This document shows, one piece after another, positions 51,838 through 62,186 of a DNA stretch of 64,000 nucleotides. The stretch's first letter is position 1, and each line of letters begins with the position of its first letter. Location of the stretch: the NCBI GenBank assembly GCA_002737705.1, contig NSIM01000004.1:1-64000 (forward strand), given 5' to 3'. The notes under the pieces were generated by a model, which was given only the letters and a program-made list of their open reading frames with translations, was not told where the DNA came from and searched no databases. A program made the position numbers and the translations under genes. This DNA comes from Flavobacteriales bacterium. Its GTDB lineage: Bacteria > Bacteroidota > Bacteroidia > NS11-12g > UBA955.

Positions 51838-53886
51838 ATGCGTAAGCAATACATTGTTTCTTTCTTTTTGGGTGTAGTATTTTTTTTTGCGGCGTGTAAG
51901 CGTGAGCCACTCTCTTGGGATGTAGCCGTTTCGGTACCCTTGTTTAAGTCCAATTTAGGATTGGGTCAGATCGATGCCAAATTTCTGAAGAACACAGTTT
52001 CTGATAGTGGTTATTTGCTCAATTACGAAAATTTACTTTACAGCTACCGCATGGCCAATATACGGGTTTATGATACGGGAATCTCCGCATCTTTTACCCT
52101 CCGCCGATTAAAATTGAGTGACCGCAGTATTCTACAAAAGATAAGCTTGGGTCAGATCAATCCCTTGTTTAAATTATTAGATGGACAAACTGCCAATATT
52201 CCTGAGCAAAATCAGGGAAATCTATCTCCCGTTGATATAGATGCCAGCGCATTTTTTGAAACCGCTACATTGGATAGCGGATTTTTAGATATTGGCATTT
52301 CTAATGGATTGCCAGTTAACATAAAATTGGTGGTTTTTGAACTTGCAAATGCGAATGACAATAGCCAGGTTGCCTATGATTCATTTACCAATATTCCCAT
52401 TGGAGGAAAAGTCACAAAACGCATCGACTTAAGAAATAAAACTGTTTCAAAAGGCCTTAAAGGGAGTATCAAGCGCCTTACCACCGAGGCAAGCTCAGGA
52501 CCCGTATTAATAGATGCAAGCAAAGGGGTTGACATTGAGCTTTCCTTATCTCACTTGCGACCTAGGTATGCAATAGCGGCCTTCCCATCCCAAAATGTGA
52601 TCGAACAAAATGAGGGTCTTACCGTATATATGGGTGGGGCCGAAGTGAAATATTTTAAAGCCAAAAGTGGGATGTTGCGCATGAATTTGGTTAGTACGAT
52701 ACAAGAAGACATGACCATGTTCTTTGAAATTCCCAGCGCCATCAAACAAGGCAAAAAACTCTCAAGAATTGTTAAATTGCCCGCCGCCAAGCCCGGAGGA
52801 ATTAGTACCCGCGATGAACTGTTTGATCTCACCGATTATTTATTTGATTGCCGTGGAAAGAATCCAGACACCAAGGATACGGTCAATACATTCCACCAGA
52901 TTCTGATTGTTACGCTCGATAGTTCTGGAAGAACGGTAGCTGTCGGACTCAAAGATAGCATCCGAATTGATTATCATTTGGAATCAATGATCCCAGACTA
53001 TGCCATAGGATATATGGGTCAAACACTTACCCAAACTGGAAATCAAGTGGCTCCATTTGATTTGTTTAAAGGCTTGGACGGCGATGTAAAATTCAAGGAT
53101 TTTAAAATGAGTTTATTGCTACGCAATTCCATTGGTAGCGATGGCCGCTTAAAAGTAAATAGCCTGGTAGGAGAAAATGTCTTTACAAACAAGAAAACAC
53201 CCTTAACGGCCACTCCCTTCGCCAATGACATTTTGATTTCATCTCCCCCTTTTGTGAACAACGCATATACCGAAACTGAAATTGAGTTAAACGGCAACAA
53301 TTCAAACATCAAGCAGTTTATTGAAAATTTACCCCAGCGTCTTCAGTATAATATTGATCTAGAAACAAATCCCAATGGCAATGTAAACCTCTACAAGGAT
53401 TTTGTTTTTGAAAATAGCAAAGTAGATGTTTTGCTGAAGGTGGAGGTTCCGGCAGAATTTTCATTGGGTAAATTTGCCCTCCGTGATACGCAAAGTGTAG
53501 ATTGGAATGCAATTGGAGGACTAGACCGTGTTAAGTCGGCTAAATTAAACGTGAGGGTAAAAAATATGTTTCCGTTGGGCGCGAACTTACAATTGGTTTT
53601 ACTCGACAACAATGAACAAGGGATTGCTGCATTGGATATAAATCCATCAGAGGGTATTATTTTACCAGCAATCGTCGATTCGAAGGGATTTGCTACGAAT
53701 CCTTTTGATGGGGCGTTTTCCATTGCCATAGGAAGAGATAAAATTGATGCGTTAAAAAAGACAAAATTTATTGCCATCACAACCACTTTAATTGGCAATG
53801 GAAAAATGCAAAAAATATACGATAATGCCCGTGTTATCATATCAACAACCATTGATTTTGAGTATGAATCGCGGTATAGGAAGTAA
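51838..53886 (+). CDS. hypothetical lipoprotein
   Basis: lipobox FFFAACKREPLSWD; start set at MRKQYIVSF. Confidence 0.65.
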   Translation: MRKQYIVSFFLGVVFFFAACKREPLSWDVAVSVPLFKSNLGLGQIDAKFLKNTVSDSGYLLNYENLLYSYRMANIRVYDTGISASFTLRRLKLSDRSILQKISLGQINPLFKLLDGQTANIPEQNQGNLSPVDIDASAFFETATLDSGFLDIGISNGLPVNIKLVVFELANANDNSQVAYDSFTNIPIGGKVTKRIDLRNKTVSKGLKGSIKRLTTEASSGPVLIDASKGVDIELSLSHLRPRYAIAAFPSQNVIEQNEGLTVYMGGAEVKYFKAKSGMLRMNLVSTIQEDMTMFFEIPSAIKQGKKLSRIVKLPAAKPGGISTRDELFDLTDYLFDCRGKNPDTKDTVNTFHQILIVTLDSSGRTVAVGLKDSIRIDYHLESMIPDYAIGYMGQTLTQTGNQVAPFDLFKGLDGDVKFKDFKMSLLLRNSIGSDGRLKVNSLVGENVFTNKKTPLTATPFANDILISSPPFVNNAYTETEIELNGNNSNIKQFIENLPQRLQYNIDLETNPNGNVNLYKDFVFENSKVDVLLKVEVPAEFSLGKFALRDTQSVDWNAIGGLDRVKSAKLNVRVKNMFPLGANLQLVLLDNNEQGIAALDINPSEGIILPAIVDSKGFATNPFDGAFSIAIGRDKIDALKKTKFIAITTTLIGNGKMQKIYDNARVIISTTIDFEYESRYRK

Positions 53887-55315
53887 TTTTTTGAACGGAT
53901 TTTTTGCGTGTATACCTATTCGGGAAAGTGTGCTTTGTTTGCTGTTCTGTAGTTTCTCTCTTGGTAAGTCACAATCACAAAAAAGGCATTTAAACAGAGA
54001 CAGTCTCGGGAATTCCTTTGTTATGAATCGACAAATTTCTCAGAACCCATTTCCATTGGAAGATTGTTTCCGTTATAAAATCGTTACGGGATCAAATGGT
54101 TTGCCTTTTGCATTTATGAAAAAAATGGCATTTGGAGGCTATATCTCAACCAAAAACACAACAGCGGCTGAATTACAATTAAGAGATGTAAACCGTGCAG
54201 GGTTCATACAAGAATTCAGCCTAGCTGTATTTCCATTAAAACGCCGGCACCTTGAATCAGTTGACATTGATGCAAAAAATTCCATAGGAATCGATAAAAT
54301 TTCCATTCGGAACACCCAAATGGCGGGTTTGGTTTTTTCCAAAGATGCCTATCGTTTGCTGTTCCGAGGCAATGGATATTACAAAGGGAAATGGTTGGAT
54401 TTGGGGCGCAACAAAATATTTTCTATTGGGCTAAATACCATCGATTTTGGCATTTCGCTCCCAAAAAAACAATGGGGTGAATGGCAGTTTTCCTTGTCGC
54501 AGGTTAACAATTACTACACAGTATCAACAGAGAATATTCATTTGTTCACCAGTGAAAATGCGGATGTGATCTCATTCAATGGAAATTTTTATTCTCAATC
54601 AACAACCAGTGCGAGATTTACAGAAAAGGGTTTAGGCATTACAATGAGTGCAAAAAAAAACCTGCATTTTGGCAAACGAAACAGTGTGGGATTGCGACTT
54701 CCAAACCAATTGTTGATCGGCTTTAAAGATCTTGGAATATATCATTTACCGGCAGTAAAAGTAAATAGTAGGGGCATGATTTGGTCTGCGAACGGACGCG
54801 GATTAAAACCATTTTCTTCACAGACAATGCAGCCGGTATCTTTACAGCAAGTGGCGTTGAGCCCAAAGGAATTACAATTGGGCAATTGGTTTAATCGTCA
54901 ACGTGACACTGCCCTTGACAGGTTAAATATTATAGATCAGGAACGCTCGGGGAATGTATTGTCACCCTTTACTTTGTTTGTAGAAATGCAAATGTTTAAG
55001 GCGCAGTATACTGGTGCATCGTTTCGCTGCGATTATGTTAATATTCCAGGATATATTCCCCGTTCTACTGTTACTTTTTCCAAACGCATCCCCCCACAAG
55101 TAAAGCAGAAATGGGATTATTTTGAATTGAACCCCTATATGGGGATTGGCGGTTTTGATACTTGGGATATTGGCTGTAAACTCCTGATTTCTTCTCCCAT
55201 TCAGGGTTTTGGAAAGGCGTATTTTACCTTGGATTTCATCGGTATAGAATCGTTCATCGCACCCGGAAAACAGCATGGCGCCGGATTGGCAACCTCTATT
55301 ATTGTTGGTTTATAA
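53864..55315 (+). CDS. hypothetical outer-membrane protein (DUF5723-like)
   Basis: 23-bp overlap with upstream lipoprotein gene; barrel-like strands; family resemblance only. Confidence 0.5.
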   Translation: MNRGIGSNFLNGFFACIPIRESVLCLLFCSFSLGKSQSQKRHLNRDSLGNSFVMNRQISQNPFPLEDCFRYKIVTGSNGLPFAFMKKMAFGGYISTKNTTAAELQLRDVNRAGFIQEFSLAVFPLKRRHLESVDIDAKNSIGIDKISIRNTQMAGLVFSKDAYRLLFRGNGYYKGKWLDLGRNKIFSIGLNTIDFGISLPKKQWGEWQFSLSQVNNYYTVSTENIHLFTSENADVISFNGNFYSQSTTSARFTEKGLGITMSAKKNLHFGKRNSVGLRLPNQLLIGFKDLGIYHLPAVKVNSRGMIWSANGRGLKPFSSQTMQPVSLQQVALSPKELQLGNWFNRQRDTALDRLNIIDQERSGNVLSPFTLFVEMQMFKAQYTGASFRCDYVNIPGYIPRSTVTFSKRIPPQVKQKWDYFELNPYMGIGGFDTWDIGCKLLISSPIQGFGKAYFTLDFIGIESFIAPGKQHGAGLATSIIVGL

Positions 55316-55601
55316 TGGCGGAGTTTTTTCGAATATCAGGCTAAGATGGCGTAATTTTGACGAGCCAATCGCTACCGCATGGATTTGTTTACGGGTATCG
55401 GGTAAGGAAATATACAAACCATTTTCACAATGTTAAATTCTCATTAACGCGGTCTGTGACCACGCTAATTGGGCAGGGCGTTTACAGTGGGCTCAAGGCT
55501 GGGTTTTCCGTAGTCTTGAATTTTGGCAGCCTTTCATCTTTTGGGATTTTGGCAGCCTTTCATCCTTACTGCAATACTTCAAAGTACTGTTTTTGCACAG
55601 C

Positions 55602-57353
55602 TTATTTTTTCAGTGATGTGCCAATGGAATATACAAACCATTTTCCTTGATTGAAAAGGGCTTGGTGATTGGGAGTTGGAACAGAAGTATCGGCATATTC
55701 TGAAAACCATCGGCTGGTATCATTGGTAATAACATAGCCCAGGCGGCGGTTTTTTTCGGAGAAATTTTTGCATTTTGCATTGTAAATTTCTAAAGCTAGA
55801 CGCGGACCATACCCAGAAGCCAAGCGCACACCTTTTGTTTCTAATAGGTATAGAACTGTATTGGGAGAGGGGTCGAATGCAACAAATACTTCTCGGTCTT
55901 TTACATTCACTTTTTTTAGCCATGTCCCAATTCTAGTTAAATCATCAACTTCAACCCCGTCAACATTTTGGCAATAATACTCATTGGCCGTAAACCGATA
56001 CGTGAGCATTGTTTTAGCCTGTCCAAAGTGAACAAAAGGAAGGATACACAAGCCCATTAAACTCAGTAATGCGGGCCAACCTTTCAAGAATATTTTGCCG
56101 TTCAGATAGCGTTGTTGTAGCGCAAGAATGGCAAAGAAAACAAAAGGCCATGCACTTAAAAAATAATAATCGTGGTATCGAAACTGCAATTGAAAAAGTA
56201 TAAATACCGCGCCAAAACCCAGCAGCAACCAAATACTAAGCTCTTCTAAAAGTGTGAGTGATTTCCGAAACCTGATCATACTATAGACCCATAACATTAT
56301 GATGCCCAATATGGGTAGGGTGGGATACAACGAATCAATCCAAGTATTGAAGCTATACCGAGAAATTTCTATACATTCTGTGAGGCTGTTACTGGGATTT
56401 ATTTGTTGCAGAAAATGTGTATTCCCGGTTGTTTCGGTAATTTTTTTTGCATACGCATACCAACATACAATGGGAATTATTGGAAGCAGTAAAGTATACC
56501 ATGGGTATTTTGGCAAAGCGAGGGTTGATGATTCATCTATGATTTCATAGCTATTGTCGTTGTTTTGTTTAACACGCAAGGGTTTTTTTAATTTTTGGGT
56601 AAGGAGCAGCAGAATGATGGCAACATGTACAATGAGAAATGATACTTTTATGAGTCCACACAATGAGATAAACAACAAATAAAACCACCAAGCCCTTTTG
56701 GTGTCGATGTGGTAATGCCATTTAATCCAATGGTATAATGCGATCATTCCCAGTGAAAGAGCAACAGGATCGGCAAGGAAATTCCAGGTATAGAAAACCA
56801 GTGTTGGGGAAAGGTAAAAGATTGCCAACAATGCCAATTTACTCAGCGTACTCCTTATGTGCATGGATAAAATCCTCCAAGCGGCCCACATTCCAAAGCC
56901 CACAATCAGCCCTACAATCAAACGGTAAAAAATATCGTGAAATCCAAATACCGAATAAGCCAAAGCAGCGAGATAAGGAATGATCGGAAATTCCATGCCC
57001 GCGACGCCTTCGGCGGCGCGATTTTCCATCACACGTGGCAAAAAAAAGTTCATTGATTCATGCCAAAAATTCCATGCAACACAGGCGCGATCCGCTTGTG
57101 CCCCTTGGTGCATGCCAAACGGTGGCATATTTATATAGTCTAGCCAGCCCAAGCCCAATTGAATCCCTATCCAAAAAATCCAAAACCACCGATCGGGGTT
57201 ACTTTGTAAGCGTAGCCTAGTATTTTCATTGCCTTCTTCGCCGCTATTTGGCGGGGCACCTCCAAAAAATCGGCTACCCATAAATGCTTGTCTGAAGTCA
57301 TTATAGGGTACTTTTGATGACTGATTAGGGCTTTGTGGAAATGGGAATGACAT
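55602..57353 (-). CDS. glycosyltransferase family 39-like membrane protein
   Basis: N-terminal DYINMPPFGMHQGAQADRACVAWNFWHES; multiple TM helices; adjacent to GT2. Confidence 0.75.
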   Translation of the reverse strand: MSFPFPQSPNQSSKVPYNDFRQAFMGSRFFGGAPPNSGEEGNENTRLRLQSNPDRWFWIFWIGIQLGLGWLDYINMPPFGMHQGAQADRACVAWNFWHESMNFFLPRVMENRAAEGVAGMEFPIIPYLAALAYSVFGFHDIFYRLIVGLIVGFGMWAAWRILSMHIRSTLSKLALLAIFYLSPTLVFYTWNFLADPVALSLGMIALYHWIKWHYHIDTKRAWWFYLLFISLCGLIKVSFLIVHVAIILLLLTQKLKKPLRVKQNNDNSYEIIDESSTLALPKYPWYTLLLPIIPIVCWYAYAKKITETTGNTHFLQQINPSNSLTECIEISRYSFNTWIDSLYPTLPILGIIMLWVYSMIRFRKSLTLLEELSIWLLLGFGAVFILFQLQFRYHDYYFLSAWPFVFFAILALQQRYLNGKIFLKGWPALLSLMGLCILPFVHFGQAKTMLTYRFTANEYYCQNVDGVEVDDLTRIGTWLKKVNVKDREVFVAFDPSPNTVLYLLETKGVRLASGYGPRLALEIYNAKCKNFSEKNRRLGYVITNDTSRWFSEYADTSVPTPNHQALFNQGKWFVYSIGTSLKK

Positions 57354-57354
57354 G

Positions 57355-58308
57355 CTATTTCTTTTCTTTCAGTCCATCAATATTAGAATCTCTAACAATA
57401 TACGTGGGCCGGTTTTTTACATTTTCACTCACCCGCCCCAGATACTCACCCAGAATTCCAATTCCCAACAATTGTACCCCGCCCAAGAAGAGAACAGAAA
57501 TATGCAATGATGTCCAACCTGCTTCGGTATACCCAAAGAATTTTTGATACAAACTATATAAAATAAGCATAAATGCTATGCCCGAAACTAAGAATCCCAA
57601 GAGTGTAGCCATACGCAAGGGCCAGTTGCTAAAACTACTGATGCCATCCGTAGCAAAGCGTATCATTTTTGAATAGGTAAATTTGGTATTGCCACCCATG
57701 CGTTCCTCCCGGTCATATTCGATAAAGCTGGATTTGAATCCAATCCATGCAATCTGACCGCGCAAGTATTTGTGCTGTTCAGGCATTTTAAGCAAAATTC
57801 GTTGTACTTTTTGGTGGATGAGTCTAAAATCTCCCGTGTCTATGGGAATGTCAATCGTGGTAATATTGCCCATAATCCTATAAAAAAGCGATGCTGTAAT
57901 TTTTTTGAGCCAATTTTCACCCTTTCTTTTGAGGCGTTTTGCATAGACAACTTCATACCCTTCCAATGATTTTTTGTACAGATCAGGAATACGTTCCGGT
58001 GGATCCTGACCATCTCCATCCATAATGATGATGCGTGTACCAATGGCATGCTCTAAACCAGCTGATATGGCAATTTGATGGCCGAAATTTCTAGAAAAAT
58101 CGATGTATTTTATGCAATCATTATTTTCAGAGAGGCTTTGAATGATCGCCAAACTCGCATCGGTAGAGCCATCATTTACATAAATTAGTTCGTAGGATAC
58201 GCGCAGTGTAACAAAAACATTGTGTATCCTTTCACTCAATCCAAGGATATTACTTTCCTCATTATTAATGGGCACTATCAAGGAAATTTCTACCGTAGAT
58301 GAAGACAT
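57355..58308 (-). CDS. family 2 glycosyltransferase (polyisoprenyl-phosphate glycosyltransferase/GtrB-like)
   Basis: ISLIVPINNEESNILGL; YVNDGSTDASL; IIMDGDGQDPPE; two C-terminal TM helices. Confidence 0.92.
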   Translation of the reverse strand: MSSSTVEISLIVPINNEESNILGLSERIHNVFVTLRVSYELIYVNDGSTDASLAIIQSLSENNDCIKYIDFSRNFGHQIAISAGLEHAIGTRIIIMDGDGQDPPERIPDLYKKSLEGYEVVYAKRLKRKGENWLKKITASLFYRIMGNITTIDIPIDTGDFRLIHQKVQRILLKMPEQHKYLRGQIAWIGFKSSFIEYDREERMGGNTKFTYSKMIRFATDGISSFSNWPLRMATLLGFLVSGIAFMLILYSLYQKFFGYTEAGWTSLHISVLFLGGVQLLGIGILGEYLGRVSENVKNRPTYIVRDSNIDGLKEKK

Positions 58309-58368
58309 ATAGCAAAAATATGCAAAACCATGAACTACCTTTGTGTTTCATTATAAAACTCTTAAAAA

Positions 58369-58770
58369 ATGCGAATTTCTATTCACTTTTCCTTGGTTTT
58401 TATTGCCTTTGCAATCATTTCATGTGGTTCTTGTCAGTCTAAACAAACAGACACCCACAATGCAGAAGTCTCCGAGAAAGAATTTGATAAAATTATTGTT
58501 GGAGACAAACTTGTTATGGTCGATTTTTATACTACATGGTGTGGTCCCTGTAAAAAAATGGCGCCATTTGTGCAACAAATCAAGTCTAACCGGATCAAAG
58601 ATGTTGTTGTGCTTCAAGTAGATGCAGAATCTCAGTTTGGCATCTCCGATCGATACCGTTTAGAAGGATATCCAACCCTGATCTTCTTTAAACGAGGGCA
58701 AGTCATTGGCCGTGCTTTGGGCTATCAAAACTATGACGCTCTCTCGACTTTGGTCGATCGTTTTAAATAA
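58369..58770 (+). CDS. thioredoxin-fold lipoprotein
   Basis: lipobox IISCGSC; VDFYTTWCGPCKKMAPF; EGYPTLIFFKRG. Confidence 0.9.
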   Translation: MRISIHFSLVFIAFAIISCGSCQSKQTDTHNAEVSEKEFDKIIVGDKLVMVDFYTTWCGPCKKMAPFVQQIKSNRIKDVVVLQVDAESQFGISDRYRLEGYPTLIFFKRGQVIGRALGYQNYDALSTLVDRFK

Positions 58771-58771
58771 A

Positions 58772-58939
58772 GGTCCGATACCAGCGGGGAAGTGGGTGAA
58801 GACGGAAACAAAGAGCCTGAAAAAAGGGACAGTGAAATTAAGTGGCTTTCACGAACAATTTTATCCTCATGTAAATGCTACAACTAAGAAAAATACAATT
58901 CAACCAAACCATAGGGTAGAACGAATTACAAGGGTTTAA
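58772..58939 (+). pseudogene. possible 3' relic of a coding gene (OmpA-like C-terminus?)
   Basis: no own start; frame reads GPIPAGKWVKTETKSLKKGTVKLSGFHEQFYPHVNATTKKNTIQPNHRVERITRV-stop. Confidence 0.35.
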
Positions 58940-58961
58940 TTTGATCGGCTACAGCGATCGA

Positions 58962-59738
58962 TCAAAGATTCTTATCTAAAAAAAAATTGAAACTGTCTCC
59001 GCGCAATCCAAGGCGAAGTGTTTCCAATGAAACAAGTTCATTTGGCGAGATGTTTCCGATATTTACATTGCACCCGTATAATTTTATAAACCAAACTTGC
59101 TGTTCTTTTTTTGGTGCCTCCCAAACAATCTGATTGATGGGTATCTTACGAATAATTTCGGCAACCAATCCAGATCTAATCTCACCCGATCCCCGGAATA
59201 TTCCTACATTTCCCGACTCTCTGGCCTCTGCAATTACTTTCCATGCACCCGCTTTTAACTCCGATTGCATTTGTTCAATCCATTCGTAAGGAGGTATAAT
59301 TTTTTCATCATCTTTGCTTCCAACTTCGCTCAGAACGGTATAATTTTTGGCTAGGGTTTGAATGTATCCACATTTTATATCATGGGGCATATCCAAACTG
59401 CCATCGCTCACTTCGACATGTGTTAGTTGCAATTTCTCAATCAAACGCAGATAATCATTAAATTGATTGCGGGCAACGTAGGCTTCAAAAAGGGTTCCAC
59501 CCAGATAAACCGGAATCTTGGCAGAATGGTATAACTGAACTTTTTCAAGCAAGCGCGCAGTTGCAAAGCTGGTTCCAAAACCCAGTTTTAACAAATCTGT
59601 ATATGCAGCGCCATTTTCTATGAAATTCTCTGCTTCCTGTATGCTTAATCCCTTATCCATCACCATTGACAATCCCTCGATTCTGGGTTTATTCTCCCGA
59701 AACGGCAATTGGGTCAAATTGAATAATTCTGCGTTCAT
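58962..59738 (-). CDS. phosphosulfolactate synthase (ComA)-like protein
   Basis: LLKLGFGTSFATARLLEKVQLYHSAKIPVYLGGTLFEAYV; VEVSDGSLDMP; start set at MNAELFNL. Confidence 0.82.
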   Translation of the reverse strand: MNAELFNLTQLPFRENKPRIEGLSMVMDKGLSIQEAENFIENGAAYTDLLKLGFGTSFATARLLEKVQLYHSAKIPVYLGGTLFEAYVARNQFNDYLRLIEKLQLTHVEVSDGSLDMPHDIKCGYIQTLAKNYTVLSEVGSKDDEKIIPPYEWIEQMQSELKAGAWKVIAEARESGNVGIFRGSGEIRSGLVAEIIRKIPINQIVWEAPKKEQQVWFIKLYGCNVNIGNISPNELVSLETLRLGLRGDSFNFFLDKNL

Positions 59739-61195
59739 AATCCTGTTCTGGCTTGGGTGAATTTTGAAATACAAGACAGTATTTGCGTTGCGTGTCGTAA
59801 CTCAGGCGCAAATGTGAACAATTGAATGTGTTCATTTGCATTTATTTCCAAAGCTTTTTCTAAAACAAATAGGGCAGCCGAGGCTTGTCCTGAAAGATAA
59901 CACAAGGCAGCCAATCGGTAAAGAAGTCCGCAGTGCTGTGGGATATTTTGAAGGCCAGTCTCAACAATTTCCAAGGCACGGCCAGTCTCGCCAATTTCGT
60001 AAAGAGAAGTGCTGTAATTAAGCCATACCTCTGGATTTGAGGTATGCTCAATACGCAACGATTCGTATAAGGTCTCCCATTTTTCTTGCATATGCGCACC
60101 AAAATAGGCACTTGCCAAAACCATTCCGTAATCAGATTCAAAGTGGTCTAGGTTATATGCCCTCTCTAAATAGGGTATTGCAGCACTATAATTTTCTTCG
60201 TAATGCCAGGTAAGTCCCATGCTATACCAACACTCAGCATCTTGGGGTTGTTGTTTGATGATTTCTTTGTACAGGGTTCGGCATGTTTTAACATCCCCTT
60301 GTTCATAATAACTCCAAGCCAACAAACCTTCTATTTCCGCAAAGGTTTTTTTGGGAAACTTGAGTTGAAGTTCGTTATAGTGTCTAATAAAATCTTCATA
60401 CCGGCCCAATTCATAAATACACTCGAGGTAGGTAATCCATGCATCTGCAAAATTGTCGTTGATAGTGATTGCAAAATCCAGGGCTTTAAGCGCTTGTTCG
60501 TGATCTCCTTTTGCCATGTGCCCAGATCCCAAAACATACCACGCCTCTGCAGAATATGGATCTTGGTCAATAATGCGCTGAATCATGGGTAAAAGAGATT
60601 CGATTAAACCACCTTCTTCTGCTTTTTCGATGTATTTTTCAAGAATTGCGCTTACCTCGGCTCCTGCATCCAAGGCTTTCTCGAGAATGGGCATCGCCAA
60701 GTCAAATTGGCCATGGTAAAGAGAAATTTCCAAGAAATCTTCAAGCATTGCTTCCTCTTCGCCAGCATTTTGCAATACTTTCAGCACTTCATCCATTGCT
60801 TTCTTTTTATGACCCTGCAAACCAAAAATAAGGGCTTGCATAAATTCCAAGGCGGGTTCAAATGGCGCGTATTGAAGTGCCTGATTAATACAACTTCTTG
60901 CCTTGGTATATTTTTGATCGCGCACCAACCACTCAACCATGTGCAAAGTAAATATGGGCATGTAGGGATACTGCTGTATGGCGGTTTCTAGAATTATTTT
61001 GATATAGGTATCTGCACGGTATTGCCCAGTTTGTGTGGGGAATTGGCCCGCATAGAACCGGTATAATTCCAACCATTCTCTGGCCGAAAATTTGATACGC
61101 TGTTTGCTTTCAAATTCACGCACCATTGCATCTACATCGCCTTGGAAAACATCTTCTTCTTCCTCGTCGTCCCAATCTGATGAAAAGAAACTCAT
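59735..61195 (-). CDS. tetratricopeptide repeat protein
   Basis: many TPR motifs, e.g. AEAWYVLGSGHMAKGDHEQALKALDFAITINDN. Confidence 0.9.
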   Translation of the reverse strand: MSFFSSDWDDEEEEDVFQGDVDAMVREFESKQRIKFSAREWLELYRFYAGQFPTQTGQYRADTYIKIILETAIQQYPYMPIFTLHMVEWLVRDQKYTKARSCINQALQYAPFEPALEFMQALIFGLQGHKKKAMDEVLKVLQNAGEEEAMLEDFLEISLYHGQFDLAMPILEKALDAGAEVSAILEKYIEKAEEGGLIESLLPMIQRIIDQDPYSAEAWYVLGSGHMAKGDHEQALKALDFAITINDNFADAWITYLECIYELGRYEDFIRHYNELQLKFPKKTFAEIEGLLAWSYYEQGDVKTCRTLYKEIIKQQPQDAECWYSMGLTWHYEENYSAAIPYLERAYNLDHFESDYGMVLASAYFGAHMQEKWETLYESLRIEHTSNPEVWLNYSTSLYEIGETGRALEIVETGLQNIPQHCGLLYRLAALCYLSGQASAALFVLEKALEINANEHIQLFTFAPELRHATQILSCISKFTQARTGL

Positions 61196-61399
61196 TGCAT
61201 CAAAATTACTCTTTGTTGGGATTTTACCCCCATACTATGGGATGAGTTCTTCCCCAACTTTTACACATACTTTTAGGTATGTCACGAACAAGCTTAATTT
61301 TATAGGGATTTTTCGGTTTGCAGGTAGTAAACTTGTGCTTTGATTTGTTTACTTGCAATTGCTCATAAAATTTATAGATTTAAAGGTTAACCTCTTGTT

Positions 61400-62032
61400 T
61401 TGATAGCGCCCATTATTTTTGGAATTTTTACTGGCTTTGTAATGAGCATTTCACTGGGGGCAGTTTTTTTCTTGTTGGTACAAGCGGGATTAATGGGTGG
61501 TTTGAGAAAAGGAATTCCCCTAGCACTAGGGGTAATTTTTGGCGATTTTGTATGCATGGTACTTGCATTAAATTTTAGTGATTTTATTACAAATTTTTTA
61601 AGTACGTATCAGTTTTGGATTTCAATACTGGGAACATTGGTTTTTTTTACACTTGCATTTCACCATTTTTTTCATCATTATAAATCCAAAAATAAAGGAT
61701 TGGAAGTGCGATTGGCCAATATGTCAAATTGGCAAATGGGGTTCAAGTCGTTTGCCATTAATATGGCAAATCCCATAAATGTAATATGGTGGCTTGGCCT
61801 TTACACATTGCCGCCGGGTGCAGACTTTGATTATTCCTCGAAATGGGTTTTTGGTATCACAGTAATTGCGAGTGTTTTTGCAACAGAGCTTTGTGTTTCT
61901 TGGAGCGCAGGGAAGCTTAAATTATACCTTACCGATGAGAGAATAAAACAGCTGGACCTAATCATTGGTTTATTGTTTTTTTTTATGGGCTTTTATTTGC
62001 TGTACCGATGTTATTTGTGTTTCCCCAAATAG
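61400..62032 (+). CDS. LysE family transporter
   Basis: FGIFTGFVMSISLGAVFFLLVQAGLMGGLRKGIPLALGVIFGD; TTG start. Confidence 0.83.
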   Translation: MIAPIIFGIFTGFVMSISLGAVFFLLVQAGLMGGLRKGIPLALGVIFGDFVCMVLALNFSDFITNFLSTYQFWISILGTLVFFTLAFHHFFHHYKSKNKGLEVRLANMSNWQMGFKSFAINMANPINVIWWLGLYTLPPGADFDYSSKWVFGITVIASVFATELCVSWSAGKLKLYLTDERIKQLDLIIGLLFFFMGFYLLYRCYLCFPK

Positions 62033-62186
62033 TTTCCAAAAAAATACAGATCTAAAATTTCCCAAGCTATGCAAATTGGATATTGCCACCCGTAATGGAT
62101 ATTCATATTTATGTATCAACCCCTTTGGTTAATATCAAATGGGTATTTTATCAAAAAACTATAGATTCTCGTTGTAATTTTACCCC

